DNA of 64,000 nucleotides from contig NZ_SCHN01000007.1 in assembly GCF_004120195.1 (NCBI RefSeq), forward strand, positions 186,001-250,000, given 5' to 3'. This DNA comes from Enterovibrio baiacu (GTDB taxonomy: Bacteria > Pseudomonadota > Gammaproteobacteria > Enterobacterales > Vibrionaceae). Shown piece by piece: positions 28,801 through 37,917 of the stretch; position 1 is the first letter of the stretch; each line of letters begins with the position of its first letter. The notes below the pieces were generated by a model. It had not been told where the DNA came from. It did no database searches and worked only from the letters and a program-made list of their open reading frames with translations. The translations under genes were made by a program, and so were the position numbers.

Positions 28801-30710
28801 AAGAAACAGATTTCACCTGTGTGGCCATCGGTGACATGGCGGGGGATGTGTTTGGTAACGGTATGTTGCTGTCGAAACATATTCGTCTGCAAGCTGCCTT
28901 TAACCACATGCACATCTTCATCGACCCAACGCCAGATTCAGCGAAATCTTGGGTAGAGCGTGATCGCCTCTTCAAGCTTCCGCGTTCTAGCTGGGAAGAT
29001 TACAACCAGAAACTGATTTCGAAAGGCGGTGGCATCTTCTCGCGTAAAGCGAAGTCGATCGAACTGTCGCCTGAAATTCAGAAAATGCTGGGTATTCGTA
29101 AGCAATCGATGACACCCAACGAGTTGATCAAACAGATCCTCCGCACCAATGTGGATCTACTTTGGAACGGTGGTATCGGTACTTACGTTAAATCCGAATC
29201 TGAAACACATACCGATGTAGGTGACCGCGCGAATGATGCGCTTCGTCTAAACGGTAATGAAATCGGCGCGAAAATCGTGGGCGAAGGCGGTAACTTGGGG
29301 ATGACTCAGTTAGCGCGTATCGAATATGCCATGAATGGTGGTCGTGCAAACACAGACTTTATCGATAACGTAGGTGGTGTGGACTGTTCGGATAACGAAG
29401 TTAACATCAAGATCTTGCTGAACGGTCTCGTTGCCGCAGGGGACTTAACCTACAAGCAGCGTAATGAATTGCTTGAGCGCATGGAAGACGAAGTGTCTGA
29501 AATCGTTCTGGATAATGCTTATTGCCAAAGTGAATCCATTTCGGTGACGGCAGAACAACAGGTCGCTTTGCTGAAAGAGCAGATCCGTTTTATTCATTAC
29601 CTCGAGAAAGACGGTAAGTTGGATCGCGGCCTTGAGCACATTCCAGATGACGAAACCTTGGCGGAGCGTCAGCTTCACGGCAAGGGCTTGACCCGTCCTG
29701 AGATTGCCGTGCTTGTGGCTTACGGGAAAATGGTACTCAAAGAGCTGTTGGTGATTGATGAAATCACAAAAGATCCATACTTCGGCGATTTGCTACCTGC
29801 TTACTTCCCAAGTGAGTTACAACGTAACTATCGTGATTCTATGGAAAATCACCCACTGCGTGGCGAGATTATTGCCACCAGCCTTGCTAACCAAATGTCG
29901 AACTGCATGGGTTTCAACTTTGTTTCGCGTATGCAGGACGAAACGGGTGCAAGTGTGGGGGAGATTGCCTCAGCGTATGCCGTTGCGCGTGATGTGCTTG
30001 ATTTCGGCTCTACGTTTGAAGATGTTCGCGCATTGGATAACAAGGTGTCTGCACAAACACAATATGCGATTCTGTTCCGCTGCCGTCGTATGCTTCGCCG
30101 AGCAACACGCTGGATCTTGCGTAATCGCACAAGAGGTCAGGGCATCCAAGAGCAATTGGCGTTCTACAAACCAGCCATTAAAAATCTGTCAGACAACCTT
30201 GAGAAATACTTGGTGCCTGCAGAAATTAAAGAGCATGAGCAACAAGCGGCAGGTTACATCAAAAATGGTGTGCCTAAAGAGATCGCAGATAAAGTGGCTC
30301 GCTTAACAAGCTTGTTCGCTGGGTTCGATTTGGCGCAAGTGTCGGATCAAATGAAGATGCCATTCGATGTGGTTGCGCGTTTGTACTTTGTACTTGGCGA
30401 TACCTTGTCATTGCATTGGTTCCTCAAGCAAATCACCAACCAACCGGTCGAGAACCACTGGCAGGCATTGGCGCGTGCTTCATTCCGAGAAGATCTGGAT
30501 TGGCAGCAGCGCTTGCTGACAGCACAAATCTTGTCAGGCATGAAAAAAGGCGAGTCTGCAGAACTGGGTCTTGAATCTTGGATGATTGATCATGCAATTA
30601 GCCTAGGCCGTTGGGAAAGCATCGTTGCGGAATTTAAAGTGGGCTCAGCTCATGAATTTGCGAAATTCTCCGTTGCATTGCGGGAACTTACGCTTTTAAA
30701 TTTGAATTAA
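25893..30710 (+). CDS. gdhB: NAD-specific glutamate dehydrogenase, large (about 180 kDa) type
   Basis: A 1605-residue enzyme of the large NAD-dependent glutamate dehydrogenase class, oxidising glutamate to 2-oxoglutarate and ammonia. The long N-terminal regulatory region includes ACT-like modules; the catalytic core lies near residues 780-1150 (HLRGGKVARGGLRWSDR, then VPVGAKGGFVCKK with the catalytic Lys, LLWNGGIGTYVK and IVGEGGNLGMTQLARIEYA). A GGAG-containing ribosome site precedes the ATG. The length is typical of this class, such as the Pseudomonas homologue. Monocistronic, with a terminator just before pyrD. Confidence 0.96.
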   Translation: MTARDPIVPVLLEKVYHLIDEKLDKKQQPLVETLAKRILGPISDDDLQERNESDLYGAVISLWHHLNTFEQSKIFVKVFNPTLSGDGWQSTHTIVEILTPDAPFLVDSVRMALNRLDIAAHLMLNGPQHVVKDAKGKVIEIGDEKGARQSVFHIEIDKLTSKKEMAALEKELTESLTDVALVVNDWQPMRDKLASLITGLKKEKPPVEKERQQEAIEFLQWISEHNFTFMGYQFYELTAVEGDHILKPADEVGLGLAKKLDLPRPGIKLSDMPESARATALRKELLIINKGNSKSRVHRPAYVDYIGIKCFDKKGNVVGEHRFHGLYASSAYNQATNSIPVLRNKVQRILEISGYYPGSHSWKALANIIENFPRDELFQATETEMLDIGMGIVQVQDRDMLRIFVRRDPFGRFFSCMVYVARERYNTELRRATQRILKQYFGSEKEVEFTTFFSESPLARTHYIVRVDNNNFDIDVKKLEQNLTEAASTWDDRLEESVIANFGENSGTPIAKRFSRAFPRSYKEAMLPGSAVADIERLEGLSDSKKLDMLFYRPQEEPSTSCAVRLKLFQKDEAIHLSDVMPMLENLGLRVIGEAPYKVETTSGEVFWILDFSMLHSASTELDLSDARLKFQDAFAAIWEGRLESDGFNRLVLNAGLSGREVTILRSYARYMRQVAFPFSQSYIEETLSSHADLAQLLVALFNKRFDPKANSEKEQDKIIQQIEDELEQVESLDDDRIIRRYMEMILATLRTNYFQTDKNTGELKDYFSFKMEPSKIPEIPKPVPAFEIFVYSPDIEGVHLRGGKVARGGLRWSDRQEDFRTEVLGLVKAQQVKNTVIVPVGAKGGFVCKKQHSLSGRDEIFAEGQRCYRIFIRGLLDISDNIVEGALTPPPNVVRHDEDDPYLVVAADKGTATFSDLANSVSEEYNFWLGDAFASGGSNGYDHKAMGITAKGAWESVKRHFREIGIDCQETDFTCVAIGDMAGDVFGNGMLLSKHIRLQAAFNHMHIFIDPTPDSAKSWVERDRLFKLPRSSWEDYNQKLISKGGGIFSRKAKSIELSPEIQKMLGIRKQSMTPNELIKQILRTNVDLLWNGGIGTYVKSESETHTDVGDRANDALRLNGNEIGAKIVGEGGNLGMTQLARIEYAMNGGRANTDFIDNVGGVDCSDNEVNIKILLNGLVAAGDLTYKQRNELLERMEDEVSEIVLDNAYCQSESISVTAEQQVALLKEQIRFIHYLEKDGKLDRGLEHIPDDETLAERQLHGKGLTRPEIAVLVAYGKMVLKELLVIDEITKDPYFGDLLPAYFPSELQRNYRDSMENHPLRGEIIATSLANQMSNCMGFNFVSRMQDETGASVGEIASAYAVARDVLDFGSTFEDVRALDNKVSAQTQYAILFRCRRMLRRATRWILRNRTRGQGIQEQLAFYKPAIKNLSDNLEKYLVPAEIKEHEQQAAGYIKNGVPKEIADKVARLTSLFAGFDLAQVSDQMKMPFDVVARLYFVLGDTLSLHWFLKQITNQPVENHWQALARASFREDLDWQQRLLTAQILSGMKKGESAELGLESWMIDHAISLGRWESIVAEFKVGSAHEFAKFSVALRELTLLNLN

Positions 30711-30732
30711 GCATCGAAAGTGTTGATAATAC

Positions 30733-30758
30733 AGCCCCGTTTATTCGGGGCTTTTTTT
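30733..30758 (+). terminator. Terminator between gdhB and pyrD
   Basis: A 7-bp GC stem (AGCCCCG with CGGGGCT), 6-nt loop and seven Ts. The pyrD ribosome site GGAGG starts immediately after it. Confidence 0.9.
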
Positions 30759-30768
30759 CGGAGGTTAC

Positions 30769-31779
30769 ATGATGTACCGCCTCGCCAGATCGGCAATTTT
30801 TCAGCTAGACCCAGAGCATGCTCATGATCTGACAATCAAGAATCTATCTCGCTTTACTGGTACTCCTCTCGATATTTTTTATCGTCAAAACCTTCCTCCT
30901 CGTCCTGTTCAAGTCATGGGACTGCATTTCAAAAACCCAGTTGGCCTCGCTGCAGGCTTAGACAAAAACGGTGAATGTATTGATGCCTTTGGCGCAATGG
31001 GTTTCGGTTTTGTTGAAGTGGGGACGGTAACGCCGCGTCCTCAATCGGGTAATGACAAGCCACGTCTTTTCCGCGTTCTTCCTGCAGAAGGGATCATCAA
31101 CCGCATGGGGTTCAACAATGCAGGTGTTGATGCACTGGTAGAGAATGTTAAGAAAGCCAAATATGACGGCATTATTGGCATTAACATCGGTAAAAACAAA
31201 GACACACCGCTAGAGAAGGGTAAAGACGATTACCTCATTTGTATGGATAAAGTTTATGACCATGCAGGGTACATCGCCGTTAACATTTCTTCGCCAAACA
31301 CGCCTGGGCTTCGTTCGCTGCAATACGGAGAAGCACTTGATGATCTGCTTGGAGCACTGAAAGTGCGTCAAACAGAATTGGCAGAATCTCGTGGTAAGTA
31401 TGTGCCTGTTGCATTGAAGATTGCGCCAGACATGACAGAAGATGAATTGGTACAAGTTGCTGATGCATTGGTTCGCCATAACATCGATGGTGTTATCGCA
31501 ACGAACACAACACTTGATCGTGCGTTAGTGGATGGTATGCCACATGCACACGAAGCGGGTGGGTTAAGTGGTCGCCCAGTTCAAAACCGAAGCACTGAAG
31601 TGATTCGTCGTCTTCACCAAGAACTGGATGGCAAATTACCAATCATCGGCGTAGGCGGTATCGACTCCGTCATGGCGGCGAAAGAAAAAATGATGGCAGG
31701 TGCTGAACTGGTTCAAGTTTATTCTGGCTTCATTTACCACGGACCTAAACTCGTGAAGAATATTGTTCGCAATATTTAA
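30769..31779 (+). CDS. pyrD: Dihydroorotate dehydrogenase (quinone), class 2
   Basis: A 336-residue class 2 dihydroorotate dehydrogenase, oxidising dihydroorotate to orotate with a quinone acceptor at the inner membrane in pyrimidine synthesis. Evidence includes the N-terminal amphipathic helix, [32 protein letters not shown], the catalytic Ser in [14 protein letters not shown] and [19 protein letters not shown] near the C terminus. GGAGG precedes two adjacent ATGs (30769 and 30772); either could start. The order pyrD-zapC matches E. coli. Confidence 0.97.
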   Translation: MMYRLARSAIFQLDPEHAHDLTIKNLSRFTGTPLDIFYRQNLPPRPVQVMGLHFKNPVGLAAGLDKNGECIDAFGAMGFGFVEVGTVTPRPQSGNDKPRLFRVLPAEGIINRMGFNNAGVDALVENVKKAKYDGIIGINIGKNKDTPLEKGKDDYLICMDKVYDHAGYIAVNISSPNTPGLRSLQYGEALDDLLGALKVRQTELAESRGKYVPVALKIAPDMTEDELVQVADALVRHNIDGVIATNTTLDRALVDGMPHAHEAGGLSGRPVQNRSTEVIRRLHQELDGKLPIIGVGGIDSVMAAKEKMMAGAELVQVYSGFIYHGPKLVKNIVRNI

Positions 31780-31802
31780 CCTAGAAAATTAAGAAATTAA
31801 CG

Positions 31803-31833
31803 AAAGGGGGAACGAAGTTTTCCCCTTTTTTTT
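31803..31833 (+). terminator. Terminator after pyrD
   Basis: A stem of AAAGGGG with CCCCTTT plus inner A-T pairs, followed by a run of Ts, 23 nt past the pyrD stop. Confidence 0.85.
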
Positions 31834-31922
31834 TATCTAAACCCCATTACACTTCTCCGAAAGCTCAAATTAAATCGCACTTTACACGGACCGATTCTCT
31901 GCACGAAGCAGGAGAGAACAAG

Positions 31923-32471
31923 ATGTTGAAACCAAACAATGCATGGAAATGGTACTTCGATACCGACGCAAACGCGCTGATGCTCGACCTTGGTGACGAT
32001 ATGGTTTTTAAAGTGGCGATTGAAAAGAAGCACCTGATCCCCGATGCGTTTGTTGATACCCCATTTTCAGTCGATGACGCATCACTCTTTTCGACCTACT
32101 CAGATGCAGTAAGTCAACTACCATTGTCTGGTCCTCGCCAGGCTGAATTGGTATTAAACGCAGTGGCAGCGAACCGCTTCCATAAACCGCTACTCCCTAA
32201 AAGTTGGTTTTTCGAAACACAAGCAGGGCATACCACGCCAGCTGTAGGCTCTATTGTGGATTTGAAGACTGAATACGGCAGCGAAGCCTTTCTGGTGATT
32301 GAAAACGCAGGTTGTGCATCTTTGTGTATGCACGCAAGCGAATCAGCATTGGCGCTGACCGAAACAAAACAAATGCGGTTCTGTGAAGCGATAAAAGTAA
32401 TGAATGACCGACTATCTCTAAATCAACAGCAATACGATAGCCGCAGTGGTCATTATGCGTTAGTAGGCTGA
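31923..32471 (+). CDS. zapC: Cell division protein ZapC
   Basis: A 182-residue homologue of ZapC (YcbW), a cytosolic protein that binds FtsZ and promotes lateral bundling of protofilaments in the Z ring. The N terminus MLKPNNAWKWYFD and the PRQAELVLNAVAANRFHKPLLPKSWFF segment are characteristic. AGGAGAG lies upstream of the ATG. It follows pyrD as in E. coli, but the next gene in E. coli (ycbX) is absent here and a 1.1-kb gene-free region follows. Confidence 0.93.
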   Translation: MLKPNNAWKWYFDTDANALMLDLGDDMVFKVAIEKKHLIPDAFVDTPFSVDDASLFSTYSDAVSQLPLSGPRQAELVLNAVAANRFHKPLLPKSWFFETQAGHTTPAVGSIVDLKTEYGSEAFLVIENAGCASLCMHASESALALTETKQMRFCEAIKVMNDRLSLNQQQYDSRSGHYALVG

Positions 32472-32491
32472 TAGGGTTTCCCTATCAGCCT
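32465..32491 (+). terminator. Terminator overlapping the zapC stop codon
   Basis: A perfect 12-bp stem (AGGCTGATAGGG with CCCTATCAGCCT) with a TTT loop, then a pyrimidine-rich T tract. The stem includes the stop codon region. Confidence 0.85.
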
Positions 32492-32937
32492 TTCTTTTCT
32501 TCACTCCTCCAGTACGCTCTGTTCCTCCCCACGGCCTTGTCGTTTAACCCTCAAATTCGTCGCTTATCCATGTTGGTCAATAAAGGCCTATTCTTGTCCA
32601 TTCAAGGTTCTTAAACGCGTCCTATTTCACGCCTTGGCTGACGTAAATTGATGTCGAACTAGGCGAGTCTTTGTCTGTTGGGAGATCGGAATATGCACGC
32701 CATTTGGCCATTTTGATGTTAAATACATCAGCTCGGTGTATCCAAGTAGGGGAAAGCCATCGTCTTCTTTAAATGAATAACTTTCGCCTAAACATTCACA
32801 AAATCATAAACCTCTCCCTCTAAGAATGCGTGTCTTCTGTACAGAGTATTTGCACCAATCTCTCACTGTTATGGGCTTGTTACATACTATTGCCCGTATT
32901 TACCTCATGATTTCTTCGCTTATTTTCCAATCACTTG

Positions 32938-32955
32938 ACGTGATGCTTATCACGT
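32938..32955. promoter_or_regulatory. CRP-like palindromic site
   Basis: ACGTGAT-GCTT-ATCACGT contains the GTGA-N6-TCAC core of CRP sites with perfectly symmetric 7-bp arms. The outer base pair is C/G rather than the preferred T/A. It lies within intergenic DNA, upstream of a run of hairpins. Confidence 0.45.
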
Positions 32956-32983
32956 ATTTCTAATCATTTGGTATGGTTTTTGT

Positions 32984-33118
32984 TCATGTACATTTGCTCG
33001 AAAGAGCAAAAATAAGGCATTTAACAGAAACAAATTCATATTAACTTCCTCCTTTTTCAGTGAGAAGTTAACCCAAACACACCTCTGGTATATACCAGTT
33101 TTAAGGTGTGCTTTTAGT
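32984..33118 (+). ncRNA. Candidate structured small RNA downstream of a CRP-like site
   Basis: Three hairpins follow within 120 nt. The first is TTTGCTC-GAAA-GAGCAAA (32993-33010, GNRA-type loop). The second is TTAACTTC with GAAGTTAA (33041-33071). The third is CACACCT with AGGTGTG enclosing the palindrome CTGGTATATACCAG (33078-33110), followed by CTTTT. A fourth, GTTTCC/GGAAAC, lies at 33118-33134. There is no open frame. The start is a guess from a TATGGT hexamer at 32972-32977, and the end is only weakly U-rich. Direction is assumed rightward. This is a candidate from structure and position only. Confidence 0.25.
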
Positions 33119-33561
33119 TTCCAAATAGGAAACTGTTATGATGAGTAGAAGACAAACACCCTAAATTTTAATTGATCCTGTGGATAAGTGTGTACTTACT
33201 ACGATAAGAAATCATGGTTTGGATAGAGCGTTTCAACGTGAATAGCATTTAGTTAAAGGGGTTGACTGAGCTGTAGGTAAGAGTGTTTCCTGATGGAAAC
33301 ATGAATTTGGGTGTGAGTCGTGGATAAATTGGTGTGAAATTAAGCGGGTTTGCACCTGGGACGTGAAGCCTCACCAAAAGAACATGAACAAAGGTTAGGG
33401 CGAAACATTGTTAAGCGGCTTTTTGTGTTTTCGTTTCATCCTTGCGCATTCCCATCACTCACATGGCGTTTTTTGCGTTGAATGAAAATTGACTATTTAT
33501 GCAGCGATAACACCGTCAGTTCTGTTTGTTTTGGCTAAATCGAACGAAGTCTTATGCAGAG

Positions 33562-33592
33562 TTGAGCGAAGTCCATTTAATTCGGTTATAAT
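33562..33592 (+). promoter_or_regulatory. Probable sigma-70 promoter of rlmKL
   Basis: A perfect TATAAT (-10) at 33587-33592 and a TTGAGC (-35) at 33562-33567, with a long 19-nt spacer. The predicted transcript would have a leader of only about 25 nt. Confidence 0.5.
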
Positions 33593-33622
33593 CGCGCGCA
33601 ACATTCCTCAGAATACATTTCC

Positions 33623-35755
33623 ATGAATCAATATTTAGCAATTACCTCCCGCGGTCTTGAGAACCTTCTAGCAGAAGAATTAGAGCAACTCGGTGCAAGC
33701 AACGTGAAAGCGGTTAACGCTGGCGTACGTTTTCGTGCTGATGAAAAAACGCTTTATACCTGTTGTTTATGGAGCCGCACTGCATCGCGTTTCATTCTTG
33801 TTCTGAGCGAGTTTGATGTACGTGATGACATGGACCTGTATCTGGGTGCGTCAGCAATCAACTGGCCACAATACTTCAGTGAAAGAAAACGCATTGCCGT
33901 TGACTTCAACGGTACCAACCGCGAAATCCGTAACAGCCAATACGGTGCGTTAAAAGTAAAAGACGCCATCGTTGACCGTTTTGTAAAAGCGGATCTTGAT
34001 CGTCCAAGCATTGACCGCGAACAACCAGACTTGCGTATCCACATGCGTTTGTCGCGTGAAAATGGCCTATTGGGTATCGACATGGTCGGCAGTGGTTTGC
34101 ACCAACGTGGTTACCGCACAGAAGCGGGCGCAGCACCACTTCGTGAAACGAACGCAGCAGCACTTGTCATGAAAAGCGGTTGGACGTTTGATCAGCCGTT
34201 GCTCGATCCTATGTGTGGTTCGGGCACATTGCTTATTGAAGCAGCCATGATGGCGGCGCAAGTTGCACCAGGCCTAAAGCGCAAACGCTGGGGCTTTGAA
34301 TCACTGAAATCTTTCGACCGCGAGAAATGGATGGAAGTGCATTCAGAAGTGACCTTCAAATCGAAGAAAGGCCCAGCGAAATGTGAAACACGTTTCTTCG
34401 GCTTCGATAATGATGCGCGCGTGCTCGAAACGGCGAAATCAAATGCTCGTCGTGCTGGCGTCTATGACTTGATTCAATTTGAGTTGAGTGATGCGGCGAC
34501 ATTGAGCAGACCAGAAGGCTTTGAAACGGGCCACGTGATTTGTAACCCTCCATACGGTGAGCGTCTAGGCACCACGCCTGGCTTGATCGCGCTTTATACC
34601 CAACTGGGTGTTCAGCTGAAAACAGAATTTAAAGGGTCGGTTGCCTCTATCTACTCTGGCTCAGACGAATTGCTGAGCTGTTTGCGTATGCGCGCAGAGA
34701 GCAACTACAAGCTTCGTAACGGTGCACTTGATTGTGTCATGAAAACTTACCAGATTACTGCGCGCGGTGAAGTTGCACCTGTAGAAGGCCAGAAAGCCCC
34801 TGCATCAGACGTGGCACCTGAGTTTTCTAACCGTCTTCGTAAGAACATCAAAAAGCTTGAGAAGTGGGCGAAACAACAAGGCCTAGAATGCTACCGCCTG
34901 TACGACGCTGACTTGCCTGACTACAACGTGGCGATTGACCGCTACAAAGATCATATCGTCATTCAAGAATACGCTGCGCCAAAAGAGATCCCTGAAGAAA
35001 CAGCACGCCGTCGCCTGTTGGATGTTGTGCGTGCTGCCATTACCGTGACAGGCGTGAATGCCAACAACGTGGTACTGAAGACCCGTGAAAAACAGAAGGG
35101 CACCAATCAGTATCAAAAACTGGGTGAAGCAAAACGCTTCATGGAAGTGCAAGAGTATGGCGTTAAGCTGGAAGTGAACCTTCAAGATTACTTGGATACT
35201 GGCTTGTTCTTGGATCACCGTTATACGCGTAAGTTGTTGGGTGAGAAGGCGGCGGGTAAAGATTTCTTGAACCTGTTTGCTTACACAGGCACAGCAACTG
35301 TGCACGCAGCCGTTGGCGGTGCACGTTCAACCACCACGGTTGATATGTCGAAAACTTACCTTGCGTGGGCTGAACGTAACATGAAGCTTAACGGCAAAGT
35401 GGGGCGTCAGTATGAGTTCATCCAATCAGATTGCTTGAAGTGGTTATCAATGGCAGATGGCCAGTACGATCTTATCTTCATCGATCCGCCAACGTTCTCT
35501 AACTCTAAACGCATGGAAGACACGTTTGATGTTCAACGTGACTACCTCAAGTTAATGACCGATCTTAAGCGTTTGCTTCGTCCGAACGGCGAAATCGTGT
35601 TCTCGAACAACAAGCGTAACTTCAAGATGGATTTTGATGCGTTGAATGGGTTGGGCTTGTTTGCACGCAACATTACCGATCGCTCTATTCCGCTCGACTT
35701 TGAGCGTAACAAACACATTCATAATTGCTGGATCGTGACCCACAAGGAAGGTTAA
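33623..35755 (+). CDS. rlmKL: Bifunctional 23S rRNA methyltransferase RlmKL
   Basis: A 710-residue fusion that makes m2G2445 (RlmL half) and m7G2069 (RlmK half) in 23S rRNA. The N-terminal THUMP domain is followed by the first methyltransferase with [15 protein letters not shown] and NPPYGERLG, and a second with [18 protein letters not shown] and [13 protein letters not shown]. Length matches E. coli RlmKL (702). No clear ribosome site precedes the ATG. Its stop codon overlaps the start of the next gene by one base (TAATG). Confidence 0.96.
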   Translation: MNQYLAITSRGLENLLAEELEQLGASNVKAVNAGVRFRADEKTLYTCCLWSRTASRFILVLSEFDVRDDMDLYLGASAINWPQYFSERKRIAVDFNGTNREIRNSQYGALKVKDAIVDRFVKADLDRPSIDREQPDLRIHMRLSRENGLLGIDMVGSGLHQRGYRTEAGAAPLRETNAAALVMKSGWTFDQPLLDPMCGSGTLLIEAAMMAAQVAPGLKRKRWGFESLKSFDREKWMEVHSEVTFKSKKGPAKCETRFFGFDNDARVLETAKSNARRAGVYDLIQFELSDAATLSRPEGFETGHVICNPPYGERLGTTPGLIALYTQLGVQLKTEFKGSVASIYSGSDELLSCLRMRAESNYKLRNGALDCVMKTYQITARGEVAPVEGQKAPASDVAPEFSNRLRKNIKKLEKWAKQQGLECYRLYDADLPDYNVAIDRYKDHIVIQEYAAPKEIPEETARRRLLDVVRAAITVTGVNANNVVLKTREKQKGTNQYQKLGEAKRFMEVQEYGVKLEVNLQDYLDTGLFLDHRYTRKLLGEKAAGKDFLNLFAYTGTATVHAAVGGARSTTTVDMSKTYLAWAERNMKLNGKVGRQYEFIQSDCLKWLSMADGQYDLIFIDPPTFSNSKRMEDTFDVQRDYLKLMTDLKRLLRPNGEIVFSNNKRNFKMDFDALNGLGLFARNITDRSIPLDFERNKHIHNCWIVTHKEG

Positions 35756-36009
35756 TGGCGTTAGTCCTCTACAGCACGGAAGCTTGTCACCTTTGTGAAG
35801 AGGCTTTTGCACTTTATCAAGCCGTGGGTAATACCACGGCTTTGCGCGTTATCGACATTGCGTTCGATGAGACGCTTTTCTCTCGTTACGGCGTCACTAT
35901 TCCCGTATTATCTCTTCAAAATGAAGACGGTACAGTGCTCAGCGAATTAGGCTGGCCTTTCGATTCTTCATTACTACAGACATGGTTAGATACACATGGC
36001 ATTGATTAA
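35755..36009 (+). CDS. Small glutaredoxin-like protein (DUF836)
   Basis: An 84-residue thioredoxin-fold protein. The CxxC redox motif is in STEACHLCEEAF near residue 9, and a cis-Pro segment (GVTIPVLSLQNEDG) follows near residue 47. DUF836 glutaredoxin-like proteins are of unknown substrate. The ATG at 35755 overlaps the rlmKL stop by one base and has AAGGAAGG directly upstream. Its own 3' end overlaps uup by 14 nt. The rlmKL / glutaredoxin-like / uup trio is translationally coupled. Confidence 0.88.
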   Translation: MALVLYSTEACHLCEEAFALYQAVGNTTALRVIDIAFDETLFSRYGVTIPVLSLQNEDGTVLSELGWPFDSSLLQTWLDTHGID

Positions 36010-37915
36010 TATCACCAACGCTCAGCTCGCTTATGGCGACAATCCATTGCTGGATAAAGCTGAGTTCGTTCTTCAACCCGGTGAACGAGTGTGTTTGGTA
36101 GGCCGAAATGGCGCTGGCAAATCCACGCTAATGAAAGTGATTCATGGCACGGTACAGCTTGATGATGGCAGCATTAACCGTCAAACAGATCTGAAGGTGT
36201 CACGCCTTGAGCAAGATCCACCGCGTGACGCTGAAGGCACTGTGGTTGATTATGTTGCCGAGGGCTTGGCGGAAGTAGGGGCGCTATTAAAGCAGTACCA
36301 CGAGCTTCTCGGCTTGATGGAAACCGACCCAAGCGAAACAAACATTAACCGTCTGGCTCGTGTTCAAGAGCAACTCGACCACAACGGTGCATGGCACTTT
36401 GAAAATCAAATCACGCAAGTGCTAGACGCCTTGAAGCTTGATGGCAACAAGAAGCTTTCTGAGCTGTCGGGTGGTTGGCAGCGTAAAGCCGCACTGGCGC
36501 GTGCGTTGGTCTGTGATCCTGACATTCTTCTTCTTGATGAGCCCACCAACCACTTGGATGTGGCCACCATCATGTGGTTGGAAAACTTCCTCAAAGATTT
36601 CAAAGGCTCAATCATCTTTATTTCGCACGACCGCGCATTCATTCGTTCAATGGCAACCCGCATTGTGGACTTGGATCGTGGCATGCTGTCATCTTTCCCT
36701 GGTGACTATGAAATGTACCTGGAAGGTAAAGAAGAAGCACTGCGCGTTGAAGCTGAACAAAATGCGTTGTTCGACAAGAAACTTGCGCAAGAAGAAACGT
36801 GGATCCGTCAAGGCATTAAAGCACGTCGTACCCGCAATGAAGGCCGCGTTCGTGCGCTGAAACAATTGCGTCGTGAACGTGCTGAACGTGTGGATGTGAT
36901 GGGCAAGGCTAACATCCAACTGGATGATGCCGCGCGCTCAGGCAAGATTGTGTTTGAGGCGAACAATATTGGTTACCAATGGGGCGAAAAGCGACTCATT
37001 GACGACTTTAGCTTCAATGTCATGCGTGGTGATCGCATCGCGTTAATTGGCCCGAATGGTTGTGGTAAGAGTACCTTGCTCAAAGTGATGCTACAGCAAC
37101 TTGAAGCTGACTCAGGCTCTTTCCATGTCGGTACTAAGCTCGATGTGGCGTACTTCGACCAGTATCGTGAAAAGCTGGATCCTGAGAAAACAGTGATCGA
37201 CAACCTTGCCGAAGGCAAACTAGAAGTCGATGTTGGTGGCAAGAAGCGCCATGTGCTTGGCTACCTGCAAGATTTCTTGTTCCATCCTCGTCGCGCGCGT
37301 ACACCAGTAAAAGCCCTGTCTGGTGGTGAGAAGAACCGTCTATTGTTGGCGCGTCTTTTCTTGAAACCTGCCAATTTATTGGTACTCGATGAGCCAACCA
37401 ATGACTTGGATATCGAAACTCTGGAACTTTTGGAAGAATTGCTTGCCAATTATCAGGGTACCTTGCTGTTAGTGAGTCACGATCGTCAATTTGTTGATAA
37501 CACAGTGACACATAGCTGGGTGTTTGAAGGGGATGGTTTGATTCGTAAGTTTGTGGGTGGCTATCACGATGCAATGCAGCAACGTGAGAACTACTTGAAA
37601 GCAACCGAGACCAGTAAACCTCAGAAAGCAAAGCCAGAAACATCAGCAGAAGTGCCGAAAAAAGCACCAGAAGCGAAAAAGACAACGAAAAAACTGTCTT
37701 ACAAGTTGCAAAGAGAGCTTGAAGCGCTTCCACAGCTACTTGAAAACTTAGAAAATGAAATTTCGCAAATTCAGGCGTCGGTTAACGACCCTGCGTTCTT
37801 CCAACGTAGTAATGATGAAACACAAACTGTGCTTCAACGCTTAAGTGAAGCTGAAGCAGAGTTAGAAGTTGCCTTTGAACGTTGGGAAGAGCTCGAAGAA
37901 ATGCAAAAGGATTAG
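35996..37915 (+). CDS. uup: ABC-F family ATPase Uup
   Basis: A 639-residue soluble ABC-F protein with two nucleotide-binding domains: Walker A GRNGAGKST (about 36-44) and GPNGCGKST (about 350), signatures LSGGWQRK and LSGGEKNR, and Walker B segments ILLLDEPTNHLD and LLVLDEPTNDLD. A Lys/Ala/Glu-rich linker and C-terminal coiled coil (about 560-639, DNA-binding in E. coli Uup) complete it. Uup affects precise transposon excision and ribosome or replication-intermediate handling. It begins inside the preceding gene. Confidence 0.95.
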   Translation: MALINITNAQLAYGDNPLLDKAEFVLQPGERVCLVGRNGAGKSTLMKVIHGTVQLDDGSINRQTDLKVSRLEQDPPRDAEGTVVDYVAEGLAEVGALLKQYHELLGLMETDPSETNINRLARVQEQLDHNGAWHFENQITQVLDALKLDGNKKLSELSGGWQRKAALARALVCDPDILLLDEPTNHLDVATIMWLENFLKDFKGSIIFISHDRAFIRSMATRIVDLDRGMLSSFPGDYEMYLEGKEEALRVEAEQNALFDKKLAQEETWIRQGIKARRTRNEGRVRALKQLRRERAERVDVMGKANIQLDDAARSGKIVFEANNIGYQWGEKRLIDDFSFNVMRGDRIALIGPNGCGKSTLLKVMLQQLEADSGSFHVGTKLDVAYFDQYREKLDPEKTVIDNLAEGKLEVDVGGKKRHVLGYLQDFLFHPRRARTPVKALSGGEKNRLLLARLFLKPANLLVLDEPTNDLDIETLELLEELLANYQGTLLLVSHDRQFVDNTVTHSWVFEGDGLIRKFVGGYHDAMQQRENYLKATETSKPQKAKPETSAEVPKKAPEAKKTTKKLSYKLQRELEALPQLLENLENEISQIQASVNDPAFFQRSNDETQTVLQRLSEAEAELEVAFERWEELEEMQKD

Positions 37916-37917
37916 GA

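Larger units (their letters stand above)
32492..33622. other. 1.1-kb gene-free region between zapC and rlmKL
   Basis: No credible open frame on either strand. The left 440 bp shows nothing I can name. A CRP-like palindrome sits at 32938-32955, followed by four hairpin-forming segments (see the ncRNA candidate). A second GTTTCC/GGAAAC inverted repeat lies at 33285-33300. The right end holds the probable rlmKL promoter. The size is unusual for this gene-dense segment, and in E. coli this spot is occupied by ycbX. Confidence 0.7.
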
